Part shown: positions 6,884 through 15,938 of the stretch, piece after piece
Numbering within the stretch: position 1 is the first letter of the stretch
Layout of the letters: each line of letters starts with the position of its first letter
DNA from: Candidatus Aegiribacteria sp.
Lineage (GTDB): Bacteria; Fermentibacterota; Fermentibacteria; Fermentibacterales; Fermentibacteraceae
Direction: 5' to 3'
DNA: 18,421 nt
Assembly: GCA_021107345.1 (NCBI GenBank)
Contig: JAIOSX010000326.1
Location: 1 to 18,421, forward strand
Made by a program: the position numbers and the translations under genes
Notes under the pieces: model-generated
Told to the model about the DNA's origin: nothing
The model's input: the letters and a program-made list of their open reading frames with translations, nothing else
Databases searched by the model: none

Positions 6884-9712
6884 ATGTCAATTTCCATGCT
6901 CATTTCGGTAGTATTGTTACTCCAAATGCCCGAATGGGAAACAGATATCGGCTGTTTACCCATGAGTAGCCCTCTTCTGGCTGACAACTCTGAAGGGTCA
7001 ATGGATATTTTCATTGCGATGGGAGATCACGGCCTTGGAGGATGGACGGGAAGAGGCCATATACTGAACGGGTTCCCTGTTTCCTCCGATCGGGGAGTAT
7101 CAAAAAAACCGGCAGCCTTCTATTCACCGATAACGGGTAACGTTGTAGTATACGCGGACAACGCCGGGTATGTTCACATGGTCGATCACAACGGTATCGA
7201 ACAACCGGGCTGGCCCGTATTTGCAGGGCCTGGAATCATAACCGGCATTTCGGTAGTAGATCTGAATGATGACTCCTGCCCCGAGATCACATTCGGTTCG
7301 GCCGATTCCAGGATTCATCTTCTCGATATTTATGGCAGTCCCCTGCGCGGCTGGCCTGTACAACTCCCTGCAAAGCTGCATTGGCAGCCATCGCAAGTAT
7401 CACTTGGCGGCGATTCAGGATACGGACTTGTATGCGCGCTGGTAACGACAAGGATATATGTCCTGTCATGTGAAGGATCAATCCTGCCCGGATGGCCCAT
7501 CAACACAGGATACACCTCCAGCAGTACCCCGGTGACTGCGGATATCGATGCGGACGGCCTGGCAGATATTGTCTTTGCTACATACAATAACAGGCTCTAT
7601 GTGGTAAGCTCCAGCGGCAGCAGAATTGAAGGGTGGCCTTTCTTTCTTGATAACAGGTCTTCCAGGGGAGCTGTGGCCATCGGTCATCTTGACCCCGATA
7701 TCAGGGGGCTGCAGCTTGCAGTATCATGCGTAGACAGTTCCGTAACCTTGATAAATGGCAGCGGAAGGATAGCTGGAAAATGGCGCTGGCCGAACTTCAC
7801 AAGAGGTCTTCCCACATCACCGATAATAACCAGAACCAGTGACGGACTTGGTGTTATAGTGGGAGCCGACAATGGATATATTTACGCCTGGAATGCGGAT
7901 GGAAACACCATTGAAGGTTATCCCATCGACTTTGGCCAGCCGATATCCAAAATACCGGCTGCCGGGGATATCAACGGTGATGGAAATCAGGAGCTGGTTG
8001 TTCTGGGCAGATCAGGCAGACTTGGCGCCTATACGATATCCACCATCAGTGCCACCACGAGTTCGTGGCCGCAGATGTTGTGTGATGAATCCAATTCAGG
8101 AAGTTACGGGATATCCTATCTTCCTGTTGCCCGGACTGGACATATATCGTCCGAAGCCTCGGGTGGTATAGTCCTGCCCTATGAGATAAGCGGCAGAAAC
8201 GTATCAGATATTTCCCTTGCATATTCTACCAATGCCGGGTATTCATGGAACGAAACAGGCAGCTTCCGCGATAATGGCAGCAACATCATCTGGTTCAGCG
8301 ATGAAGACCTTTCAGGACAGGATTTGGGGCAGTGTGCTCTCAAGGTTACACCTTACTGTCCCGACGGCCCCGGTGTCAGCGGCCTGTCCAATATTTTCCA
8401 TGTGGACAACAACATCCCTCCTATACTTCACCTTATCACATCGGAGGAGGAATCGGACGGGTGCTACCTTCTGCAATACGCTGTTGAGGATCCAGAGAGC
8501 GACATAATTCAGCTGCAGGCACAGTATTCTATCGATTGCCAGGAGACCTGGAACAACGCTCATCTCACAGGCAGTACCTTCCAGATACCTCCATGGTTCT
8601 ACGGAGAACCATTCAGGTGGAACGCTATTAACGATATCGGCTATGGAGACAGTGAAAATCTGGCTCTGAGGGTAAGAGCCGCAGATTCAGACCCCGGCCC
8701 ATGGAGCGTTCTCGGTGATCTCCATCTTGATTCCGACAGACTTCTGTGCGGCCAGATAATCGCACCGGATGTAGAAGTTTCAGGCAGGATCACTCTTGGT
8801 GTCAGGTTATCTGATCCTAAGGAGAATCCGCTTAATGTTCAGTACGAATACTCAACCGATGCAGGAAGAACCTGGAGGACCGCTACAGTACTTGAGAGTT
8901 CCATTCCAACTGCAAGTGCATATCAGTACGAGATAATCTGGGAATCTGATGTGGACATACCATGGTTCGATGGTTATCAGGTCAAGTTCAGAGTAGTTCC
9001 AAGCGACCATGACGCGGGGATAACAGTGCCATCTTCCCCATTCCATGTGGATAATAACAGCCTTCCGGCAGTTTCGATTACATCCCCAGGAAGCTGGGAG
9101 CACTTTGACGGCTCCGTACCCATCTCATTCCGGATATCCGACTCGGAAGAGGATGAAATATCTTTACTGCTGCAGTACAAACTGGAGGGTTCTTCCACAT
9201 GGATATCGGCATCAGGCCTGAACGCAAACGAAGCTGTTCTATCTTCTTCATACACTTCAACAGTAACCTGGAACTCATCGGAAGACCTTCCGGGAATTGA
9301 TCCCATGGAACTAAGAATAAGGCTTGGTGCCTTTGACGCGGATACAGTCTTTTCCGAAGCCGCAGGCCCACTCTCTATCGACAACTCAAGGATACCTTCG
9401 GTAATGCAGGCCGCTGTAAGTAATGTTTCCATGGGAAACAGCACTGTTACCATATCTTACGAGCTGACTGACCCTCGGAATCGAACCCTTGACCTGCATG
9501 TCACTTTCAGCATTGATAGCGGTGAAACATGGCATGAAGCAACGGTAACCGGAGACATCTTCGGCAGATCCAGCAGCAACTATGAAGGTGCACTCATCTG
9601 GCATTACGATATGGACCTGAACGACAGACCAACTCAGATTCTCCTGAAAATTACTCCTGTATCCGGGTCAATTCTGGGAGGGCCGAAGATAATGGTGATT
9701 GCCCTCAGATAA
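6884..9712 (+). CDS. Exported FG-GAP/GWP β-propeller protein with five Asp-box repeats
   Basis: This is a 942-residue protein, probably secreted or surface-exposed. The N-terminus (MSISMLISVVLLLQ) is hydrophobic but lacks the usual basic residue and a clear cleavage site; a start at the ATG at 6896 is possible. Residues 30-400 form a propeller. The motif G-[W/F/Y]-P recurs at 63, 109, 156, 203, 250 and 345, with weaker WP at 302 and 395, a spacing of about 47 residues per blade. Ca-binding FG-GAP/VCBS-like loops are visible at 125-135 (VDLNDDSCPEI), 219-229 (ADIDADGLADI) and 361-371 (GDINGDGNQEL). Residues 425-942 are five repeats of about 108 residues, each with an Asp-box-like S-x-D-x-G-x-T-W and several ending in HVDNN or a similar linker. 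The ligand is unknown; carbohydrate or protein binding, or a structural role, are all possible. No catalytic motif is seen. It appears to be a single-gene transcript. Confidence 0.92.
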   Translation: MSISMLISVVLLLQMPEWETDIGCLPMSSPLLADNSEGSMDIFIAMGDHGLGGWTGRGHILNGFPVSSDRGVSKKPAAFYSPITGNVVVYADNAGYVHMVDHNGIEQPGWPVFAGPGIITGISVVDLNDDSCPEITFGSADSRIHLLDIYGSPLRGWPVQLPAKLHWQPSQVSLGGDSGYGLVCALVTTRIYVLSCEGSILPGWPINTGYTSSSTPVTADIDADGLADIVFATYNNRLYVVSSSGSRIEGWPFFLDNRSSRGAVAIGHLDPDIRGLQLAVSCVDSSVTLINGSGRIAGKWRWPNFTRGLPTSPIITRTSDGLGVIVGADNGYIYAWNADGNTIEGYPIDFGQPISKIPAAGDINGDGNQELVVLGRSGRLGAYTISTISATTSSWPQMLCDESNSGSYGISYLPVARTGHISSEASGGIVLPYEISGRNVSDISLAYSTNAGYSWNETGSFRDNGSNIIWFSDEDLSGQDLGQCALKVTPYCPDGPGVSGLSNIFHVDNNIPPILHLITSEEESDGCYLLQYAVEDPESDIIQLQAQYSIDCQETWNNAHLTGSTFQIPPWFYGEPFRWNAINDIGYGDSENLALRVRAADSDPGPWSVLGDLHLDSDRLLCGQIIAPDVEVSGRITLGVRLSDPKENPLNVQYEYSTDAGRTWRTATVLESSIPTASAYQYEIIWESDVDIPWFDGYQVKFRVVPSDHDAGITVPSSPFHVDNNSLPAVSITSPGSWEHFDGSVPISFRISDSEEDEISLLLQYKLEGSSTWISASGLNANEAVLSSSYTSTVTWNSSEDLPGIDPMELRIRLGAFDADTVFSEAAGPLSIDNSRIPSVMQAAVSNVSMGNSTVTISYELTDPRNRTLDLHVTFSIDSGETWHEATVTGDIFGRSSSNYEGALIWHYDMDLNDRPTQILLKITPVSGSILGGPKIMVIALR

Positions 9713-9717
9713 CCCTT

Positions 9718-9736
9718 TATCAGAACAGATCTGATA
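9718..9736. terminator. Small hairpin between convergent genes, possible terminator
   Basis: TATCAGA (9718-9724) pairs perfectly with TCTGATA (9730-9736) around a 5-base loop, 6 bases after the stop of the propeller gene and 31 bases before the end of the minus-strand HD-GYP gene. There is no adjacent T-run on either strand, so termination is only suggested by position. Confidence 0.3.
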
Positions 9737-9767
9737 CATCGGACTTTCGCGCCTTTTGTAGTTGATT

Positions 9768-11522
9768 TCATCTCATTCTCTGCTTCACCATTGATATCTT
9801 CGGGATCATTCTGATCTTTTCGAAAAGCTTCAGGGCCTTTCGGTAGTTCTTCGTTGATCCAGCGGGGTCGGCCTCCTCGCAGGCCCAGCCGAGACAATAA
9901 TAACATTCGGCTTCGATGAATTCATTGATATCATCCCTTGACAGTATCTCCTCGATCTCCTGTATAATATTGCTGCTCTCCTCCGTCTCGAGTTCATACA
10001 GCCACTTCACCACGTAATACCTGTAATGATCGCCCTTCTTCTTTGAATGAGCTTTCAGTTCGTCTGCCATATTCAGATAGTTGCGGGCATTCGCGAAATC
10101 CTCCTCTTCCAGATATATCTGCACCAGGACAAGGGAAGTAAGGAACATACCGTACTTGTCTTCCTTTTCAGCATTCGTTCTGTAGCTGTTGACGGCACGA
10201 ATCTTTGCGTCGTTCGTTCTGCCCATCTTGAGAAAGGCTTTCGCGCTCCCGAGGAGGCTCATTGCCCTGCCCGTCAGATCACCTCTTATCGATTTTATAC
10301 TGATAGAGTTATTATAGAATTTGATAGCCTGGGAATATTCACCGAGGTCATACATTATATCACCCATGATACTGTAGCCTTTTGCCTGAAGCATGATGAT
10401 GTCGTTGAAGATCTCCCTCTTCCTCTCTATTGCGATCAGAAGTGTATCGCTATTCAGAAGCTCCTTATCTGTCTTATTATTATAAAACATATTATCCAAT
10501 AGTTCGACAATATGTATTGCTTCGTCCAATTCCCTTGTTTTCCAGAAGTAGATCAGGGCACCGAAATAGGCCCGCATCAGATCCACATTACTAATTCTGT
10601 CACTGTGCTTCAGAAACCATTGGTAATTTTCGTACAGAGCACTGAGCCGACCCATGTAGTATTCCGAGAATGCGATTTCAGTTCTGATTCGGTGGTAATA
10701 TTTCCCACGAATCCCGGCGCCTTTTTTCAGAATATCGATTGCTCTGGTCGGATTCCAGAGGATATTCTCGATGAGACCTATCATCAGATAAACCTTGTCG
10801 ATATCATCTCCTTTGTACCTGATGAGGGAGCTGTTGAACATTCGTAGCGCCTCCGACGGTAATTTGTATAGATTGTAAATGCCTCTGCAATAATCGATGA
10901 TGCCGTTGTCGTACAATTTCTGCAGGATATTGGTAATTCTCCCGTCAAATTTGGTGCCTTTCCCTTTTATGATTAGTTCCAGGGCTTCTTCATCGGTATA
11001 ACTGCATTCTCTGTAGACTCTTAGGGACGTCAGGGCATCGAAGACATCGGCCACGGATATGATCTTTGCCATTTCACATATTGCATCACCTTTCAGCTTA
11101 TCCGGATAGCCGTTCCCGTCGAGGAACTCGTGGTGCGATCTGATGGCCTCGGTAACCGATTCTATCATCGGATGGCGTCCGAGCAGATCTTCCGAGTATA
11201 TCGAGTGTCTTTCAATCTCGCTGCGCTCTTCAGGTGTAAGACTACTTCTCTTCTTAAGAATGCTGTCCTCTATCTTCACTTTCCCGATGTCGTGGAGTTT
11301 CGCGGCAAGGGAGAGGGCTGCCAGTTCCTTTTCGGACAAACCCAGCTCCCTGCCGATTTCCACGGAGAGAAGTCTGACCCTTTCGGAATGACCTTCCGTG
11401 TAGGCATCCTTAGCATCGATCATCTCGGAGAGGATATTCGTTGTAATGAAAAACAGCTCGCTCACGGTCTTCAGATTCTCTTCGACGACTTTTTCCCGGA
11501 CCGTTCGTGAATACTGTTCCAT
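9768..11522 (-). CDS. HD-GYP c-di-GMP phosphodiesterase with C-terminal TPR-like region
   Basis: The protein has 584 residues from the ATG at 11522. The N-terminal half is an HD-GYP domain, the family that hydrolyses cyclic di-GMP. Visible signature residues are TEGHSERV (42-49), HDIGK (77-81), the His pair and GYP in HHEFLDGNGYP (130-140), and DVFDALTS (159-166). With these in place the enzyme should be active. Residues from about 215 to the end are helical repeats, with a recognisable TPR-like unit at GDIMYDLGEYSQAIKFYNNS and a final unit near the C-terminus. They are probably a protein-docking or sensory region, since no receiver or PAS domain is present. There is no signal peptide or membrane segment, so it is cytoplasmic. 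A GTG at 11591 is in frame but adds a stretch unlike the family. The chosen ATG has only a weak Shine-Dalgarno-like GGGC upstream. It is divergent from the cyclase gene. Confidence 0.93.
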   Translation of the reverse strand: MEQYSRTVREKVVEENLKTVSELFFITTNILSEMIDAKDAYTEGHSERVRLLSVEIGRELGLSEKELAALSLAAKLHDIGKVKIEDSILKKRSSLTPEERSEIERHSIYSEDLLGRHPMIESVTEAIRSHHEFLDGNGYPDKLKGDAICEMAKIISVADVFDALTSLRVYRECSYTDEEALELIIKGKGTKFDGRITNILQKLYDNGIIDYCRGIYNLYKLPSEALRMFNSSLIRYKGDDIDKVYLMIGLIENILWNPTRAIDILKKGAGIRGKYYHRIRTEIAFSEYYMGRLSALYENYQWFLKHSDRISNVDLMRAYFGALIYFWKTRELDEAIHIVELLDNMFYNNKTDKELLNSDTLLIAIERKREIFNDIIMLQAKGYSIMGDIMYDLGEYSQAIKFYNNSISIKSIRGDLTGRAMSLLGSAKAFLKMGRTNDAKIRAVNSYRTNAEKEDKYGMFLTSLVLVQIYLEEEDFANARNYLNMADELKAHSKKKGDHYRYYVVKWLYELETEESSNIIQEIEEILSRDDINEFIEAECYYCLGWACEEADPAGSTKNYRKALKLFEKIRMIPKISMVKQRMR

Positions 11523-11592
11523 ACTGCCCACATTCAACTTGTTAGGAACCGGAGGGCAGAAAACCTTCCGTAGCGATATTAATCCCGCCACT

Positions 11593-11621
11593 GGAGTCTG
11601 AATCGAGCATGATTCGACTCC
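11593..11621. repeat. Imperfect hairpin in the leader of the HD-GYP gene
   Basis: GGAGTC (11593-11598) pairs with GACTCC (11616-11621), and AATC (11601-11604) with GATT (11611-11614), leaving small bulges and a 6-base loop. It would lie at the start of the roughly 110-base leader if the promoter at 11640-11669 is used. No T-run follows on either strand, so it is not a simple terminator. It could be an mRNA structure or a protein-binding site. Confidence 0.35.
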
Positions 11622-11639
11622 TGCTAATTACTAAAATTT

Positions 11640-11669
11640 AACATACGCACTTCGATCTTACCAAGTCAA
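11640..11669 (-). promoter_or_regulatory. Candidate promoter of the HD-GYP gene
   Basis: On the minus strand TTGACT (11664-11669) is followed after 18 bases by TATGTT (11640-11645, four of six). The start would fall near 11633, giving a leader of about 110 bases to the ATG at 11522. Confidence 0.4.
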
Positions 11670-11815
11670 TGTTAACGGAGAACCGGCTGAAGGATACCGG
11701 AATCATTGAATACCTCCTTGTATTTCCATATATACCTGTACATGCAGTAAGAGAAAATATTCCCGGAACACCTCTCTCCTGAAGCCGGACCGCTGATGAT
11801 TAGTATTTTCATTTT

Positions 11816-11846
11816 TTGAGTATAGTTATGTTATTGTTGTTATAAA
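11816..11846 (+). promoter_or_regulatory. Candidate promoter of the cyclase-ATPase-TPR gene
   Basis: TTGAGT (11816-11821) is followed after 19 bases by TATAAA (11841-11846, five of six) in an AT-rich stretch. Transcription would start near 11853, about 35 bases before the ATG at 11888. No convincing Shine-Dalgarno precedes that ATG; the frame is closed by a TAA at 11843-11845, so the start cannot lie much further upstream. Confidence 0.4.
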
Positions 11847-11887
11847 GGAAATGTTGATGCATTTCGAATAATCAGAAAGCTCTAACA

Positions 11888-14800
11888 ATGCGAAATCTTA
11901 TTCCATTCTTTATTCATGAACAGCACCGGAATGGGAACAGCATAGGTTGTTTACAGGTTGCAACCATGTTTGTGGATATAGCCGGATTCACCCATATGAC
12001 TGAGGCTCAAATGCAGCATGGTGACGAAGGCCTGGAAGTTCTTACCAATATTCTAAACCATCTGTTCAATCCAATTGTTGACAGTATTGCATCGAATAGC
12101 GGCTTTATCTCTACCTATGCCGGTGATGCTTTTACCGCTGTTTTTACCAAAGGATCAGAGAGTGCATTGATGTCCGCGATTGAAATTCGGGCAATTATCA
12201 ATAAACTCCGCGTCTGCCGAACCAGGTTCGGTGAGTTCACTTTAAACGCAAGGATCGGTTTAGCTTCAGGCAAAGCGGAATGGGGAATCATCGGGGAAAC
12301 CAGAAAGGCTTTCTATTTCCGTGGTGAACCGGTTGATGAGTGTGCCAGGGCCGAGCAAATGATAGGACTTGATCAAATCGGACTGACAGGAAAATTCCTT
12401 GAATCAGTTGAGGGTAAAGCTATCTCCACTGAACGTCTGAAGGATGGTATTTACCGTCTGGTGAACGCCGGCAACATTACCGTTCAACACATAGACACTC
12501 CCATACCCCGGCTGAGCAAAGACATTCTTTCGGATTTTCTTCCCGAGACCATAGTCGAGTACGGAAAGGAAGGAGAATTCCGTAATGTCGCGTCACTCTT
12601 CTTCTCATTCATCGGGATCAATTCGCATCATGAACTGGATGTTCTCGTATCCATGCTGTCGGAACAGAGCAGACGATATTCAGGATTTTTCAACAAGATC
12701 GATTTTGGTGATAAGGGAGCAATGATTCTGTTCCTTTTCGGGGCTCATGTCGCTCATGAAAATAACGTAAAAAGAGCACTGGATTTCACAATAGCCATGA
12801 AGCATGAAATTGAAATACTCGTAAAGGATTCCCCTGAATCAGATGTAAGACTGAAAAATCTTAACTGGCGAATCGGCCTGACCTACGGAAAAGCATTTAC
12901 CGGAATTGTAGGTGGTGACAGGCGCTGTGAATTCACCGCAATTGGTAACGAGGTAAATCTGGCTGTCCGTATGGCAACCAGAACCCCATGGAGCGAAGTA
13001 TGGGTAACTGATCAAATTTATCGACGTGAAAAAGATAGTTACAATTTCGAACCTGCAGGTAAATACATATTCAAAGGTAAAAGTAATAAGATTCCGGTTT
13101 ACCGCCTGAGGGGAAAGCAAATATCACCCAATCGATCATTTTCAGGGAAATTCGTGGGAAGGGAATCTCAACTGATGGAAGCTCAGGGATTCATTCTTAG
13201 TTCTCTTGCTGGAATGACCGGAAATTTACTGTACATCTATGGAGAAGCGGGTGTGGGCAAATCACGATTTGCAGCTGAGCTGAAACGATTGAATCCAAAA
13301 TTGAACTGGTTGTATCTTCCATGTGATGGAATACTCAGAAAAGCTTTCAATCCATTCATTTTCTTTTTTATGTGCTTCTTCGAACAGTCAGTTGAAAACA
13401 ATGCTGACCGGAACCGCAGGAATTTCGAAGATAATTTCCAGAAACTAATAGACACTGCCGGCAGCAGCTTCTGTAATACTGCGGAAAAAATCCGGAATGA
13501 ACTAATTCGACTGAAGTCAGTCATGGCCGGTTTTCTTGGTATCCGTTACGAAGAATCTCTTTACGAGCAGCTTGAGCCGAAACTACGATACAAGAACGTG
13601 ATTCTTTCAATTCAGGAAACAATCAAAGCAATGAGTCTCAATAATCAAATTGTTCTTGAAGTGGAAGATATTAACTGGATCGACAGGGATTCTGCTGAAG
13701 TTCTTGATATTGTGTATGAGAGAATGAAAGGTTTCCCGGTTGTATTCATTCTTACAGGTCGTTTACTTGAAAACGGCTCTAAACCACGCCTTTCAGTTGA
13801 ATCGGATTTCAGCGACATTGATCTGAGAACCATGTCCGGTGATGAAATGCGAGAAATAGCTGAGGGCTTTCTTCAGGGCAGCCTGTCAAAACCACTTTTT
13901 GACAATCTTCTGAGCAGAACGGAGGGAAATCCCTTTTTCATCGAACAGACTATAAGCTATTTCAAAGAGGCTGGAATCATTGAGAAAAGCACGGAGTCAG
14001 GAATGTGGAATATTGTCTGTGAGGATTCAGCAATCCCTGCTTCAATAAGTGATTTGATGATTACTCGAATCGATCAGCTTTCAGACCAGCTGAAGGAGAT
14101 AGTTCAGACAGCATCTGTTCTGGGGATGAAATTTGAAAGAAGATTGCTGGCCAGAGTTTTTCAGGAAACCTGCAGGAATCCTGCCAGTATCAGCGGTTCT
14201 ATGCTTGAAGGTGTTAACAGGAATATCTGGATTGATCTGGATCATCTGACTTACGCTTTTACTCATGCGACGCTGCAGGATATCGCTTATGACATGCAGC
14301 TGAAAGCTCGATTACGGCTACTACACCAAATCGCAGCTCAATCCGTCGAGGAACTATATCCTGAAGACGTGCAGTATTTCCCGGATATCGCTTTTCACTA
14401 CGAGAGAGCAGAAATCCCCCGGAAGATGATTAAATACCTGAAGAAGGCTGCGGATCATGCCAGGGAAACCTACGCGCTTGATGAAGCTAAGGATTTCTAC
14501 GGTAAAGCGTTGATATCATTATCGGGGCATAGTGATTTCGAAACGGCTGAGATTCATGAGAATCAGATAACAATTCACTATGGACTGGGACAGATATTTC
14601 AGATGCAGGCAATGTTTATTAATGCGGAGAATTCCTATACATCTATGTTATCAACCGCTGAAGCAGCAGGAGATATTGATGCTCAAGCCCGCGCTCTGAA
14701 TAAGCTGGCCCAGATTCAGACAAGTCAGGGAAACCATTCCTCGGCACTGGTGATAGCAGGGAGATCAGAAGAACTGGGACGATGCGCAGGTTTACAGATC

Positions 14801-15706
14801 GAAGTAGCGAATGCCCTGCTTTCTAAAGGCTGGGCCGATTACAGGCTGGGGCATACTGAGGACGCGATGATCTCTGCCGAAGAAGCATTGAGTCTCAGTA
14901 CCGAACTTGATACAACACATGAGATAGCCCGCAGTCTTAATCTGCTTGGCTTTATCAATGACGCACTGTCGCAAAGTGATAAGGCGTTGCATTACAAAAA
15001 GAGAGCTCTTGAAATGTGTGAGAGATCAAATGATCATCGAGGAATCGGGACCATGCTTAATAATCTGGGTGTGACGTATGGCGCAATTGGTAATCATCAG
15101 GCCGCAGAGGATATTTACAGAGAATCTCTGTCTCTGGGTCAACAGATTGGAGATCGGAGACAGATTGTTCTATGTCGAAGTAATCTGGCCTCAACTCTTG
15201 TTAATCTCGGCAGGTATCGGGAAGCTGAGAAAGAATTGCGAATTGTTATCCGTGAACTTGAATCCACCAACTGGTTCGCCATTTCAGATACATACCTTTT
15301 CCTTGCTGAGGCACTATTGGGTCAGGGAAAGACGAAAGAGGCTCTTGAGACCGTGAAAAGAGCATTATCATTAACAGAGGATATTGAAGCACCGGAACAT
15401 TATGCGGCCTCCTGGTGTACTCTGGGTAAAATAGCTGTCAGGCTCAAAGAACCTATCAATATCGCGGGAAAAGAATACGATATGACCGCATGTTTTACAA
15501 GGAGCATGCAATGTTTCACAGATATTGGAAGAGAAAGAGAACAGGCGGACATCCTCAGATACTGGGCAATTTGTGAGCAGGAATCCGGCAACATAGAAAA
15601 AGCCAGAACACTGTGGCATCAGGCTTATGAGACATTTGATCGTCTTGGATTAAAGCTCGAGACAGAAAGAATGCTGGCTGATAAACGGATGCATCAGGAA
15701 AGATGA
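11888..15706 (+). CDS. Soluble-adenylyl-cyclase-like protein: two class III cyclase domains, NTPase, TPRs
   Basis: This 1272-residue cytoplasmic signalling protein has the domain order of animal soluble adenylyl cyclase (ADCY10). Cyclase domain C1 (about 22-195) keeps both metal-binding Asp residues: D30 in FVDIAGF and D80 in YAGD. Domain C2 (about 230-405) has lost the first Asp (S240 in FFSFIG) but keeps the partner residues: K276 in DKGA, T350 in EFTAIG (adenine-side position), and N357 and R361 in NLAVR. One C1:C2 active site making cAMP is therefore plausible. An AAA-16/STAND-like ATPase follows, with Walker A GEAGVGKS (452-459), Walker B-like VLEVED (589-594) and GNPFFIEQ (680-687). From about 838 to 1255 there are TPRs (for example 1053-1085, 1093-1125). 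The N-terminus starts one short segment before C1, as is usual in this family. It is divergent from the HD-GYP gene. ATP rather than GTP as substrate is inferred from T350 and K276. Confidence 0.93.
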   Translation: MRNLIPFFIHEQHRNGNSIGCLQVATMFVDIAGFTHMTEAQMQHGDEGLEVLTNILNHLFNPIVDSIASNSGFISTYAGDAFTAVFTKGSESALMSAIEIRAIINKLRVCRTRFGEFTLNARIGLASGKAEWGIIGETRKAFYFRGEPVDECARAEQMIGLDQIGLTGKFLESVEGKAISTERLKDGIYRLVNAGNITVQHIDTPIPRLSKDILSDFLPETIVEYGKEGEFRNVASLFFSFIGINSHHELDVLVSMLSEQSRRYSGFFNKIDFGDKGAMILFLFGAHVAHENNVKRALDFTIAMKHEIEILVKDSPESDVRLKNLNWRIGLTYGKAFTGIVGGDRRCEFTAIGNEVNLAVRMATRTPWSEVWVTDQIYRREKDSYNFEPAGKYIFKGKSNKIPVYRLRGKQISPNRSFSGKFVGRESQLMEAQGFILSSLAGMTGNLLYIYGEAGVGKSRFAAELKRLNPKLNWLYLPCDGILRKAFNPFIFFFMCFFEQSVENNADRNRRNFEDNFQKLIDTAGSSFCNTAEKIRNELIRLKSVMAGFLGIRYEESLYEQLEPKLRYKNVILSIQETIKAMSLNNQIVLEVEDINWIDRDSAEVLDIVYERMKGFPVVFILTGRLLENGSKPRLSVESDFSDIDLRTMSGDEMREIAEGFLQGSLSKPLFDNLLSRTEGNPFFIEQTISYFKEAGIIEKSTESGMWNIVCEDSAIPASISDLMITRIDQLSDQLKEIVQTASVLGMKFERRLLARVFQETCRNPASISGSMLEGVNRNIWIDLDHLTYAFTHATLQDIAYDMQLKARLRLLHQIAAQSVEELYPEDVQYFPDIAFHYERAEIPRKMIKYLKKAADHARETYALDEAKDFYGKALISLSGHSDFETAEIHENQITIHYGLGQIFQMQAMFINAENSYTSMLSTAEAAGDIDAQARALNKLAQIQTSQGNHSSALVIAGRSEELGRCAGLQIEVANALLSKGWADYRLGHTEDAMISAEEALSLSTELDTTHEIARSLNLLGFINDALSQSDKALHYKKRALEMCERSNDHRGIGTMLNNLGVTYGAIGNHQAAEDIYRESLSLGQQIGDRRQIVLCRSNLASTLVNLGRYREAEKELRIVIRELESTNWFAISDTYLFLAEALLGQGKTKEALETVKRALSLTEDIEAPEHYAASWCTLGKIAVRLKEPINIAGKEYDMTACFTRSMQCFTDIGREREQADILRYWAICEQESGNIEKARTLWHQAYETFDRLGLKLETERMLADKRMHQER

Positions 15707-15908
15707 ACAATCCAATCAGCCAGGCATCCTTTCCCCCGGCTCACGTAGATTTGGTATAGCCAGTGACGCCCCTTCGTCCCGTGCAGCAAAGATATTATGA
15801 GAGTCAGTCTTTTCCCTGGGATTCTTCATAACTTGGCCTGCAGTGAATAATTAAGGGGATGAGAAAGAACTAAGCGCCGCAGGTGAAGTCTCTTATAAAT
15901 TCATTGAT

Positions 15909-15938
15909 TTGACAATAGATGCAAATCTATACTATTAT
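15909..15938 (+). promoter_or_regulatory. Strong sigma-70-like promoter of the secreted 315-residue protein
   Basis: A perfect TTGACA (15909-15914) is followed after 18 bases by TATTAT (15933-15938, five of six). The predicted start near 15945 leaves a leader of about 83 bases to the ATG at 16028. This is the best promoter match in the window. Confidence 0.6.
15915..15930. promoter_or_regulatory. Perfect hyphenated palindrome inside the promoter spacer, likely operator
   Basis: ATAGAT-GCAA-ATCTAT fills almost the whole gap between the -35 and -10 boxes. A two-fold symmetric site here would suit a dimeric repressor blocking RNA polymerase. The site itself is directly seen; its function is inferred. 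Confidence 0.45.

Noticed and set aside
11523..11591. GTG start at 11591 for the HD-GYP protein
   Set aside because: It lacks a Shine-Dalgarno and adds 23 residues unlike the family. The ATG at 11522 is preferred, though its own ribosome binding site is weak.
15707..15900. Possible small RNA or short gene after the cyclase gene
   Set aside because: No frame with start, ribosome binding site and plausible composition, and only weak inverted repeats. Nothing supports a specific call.
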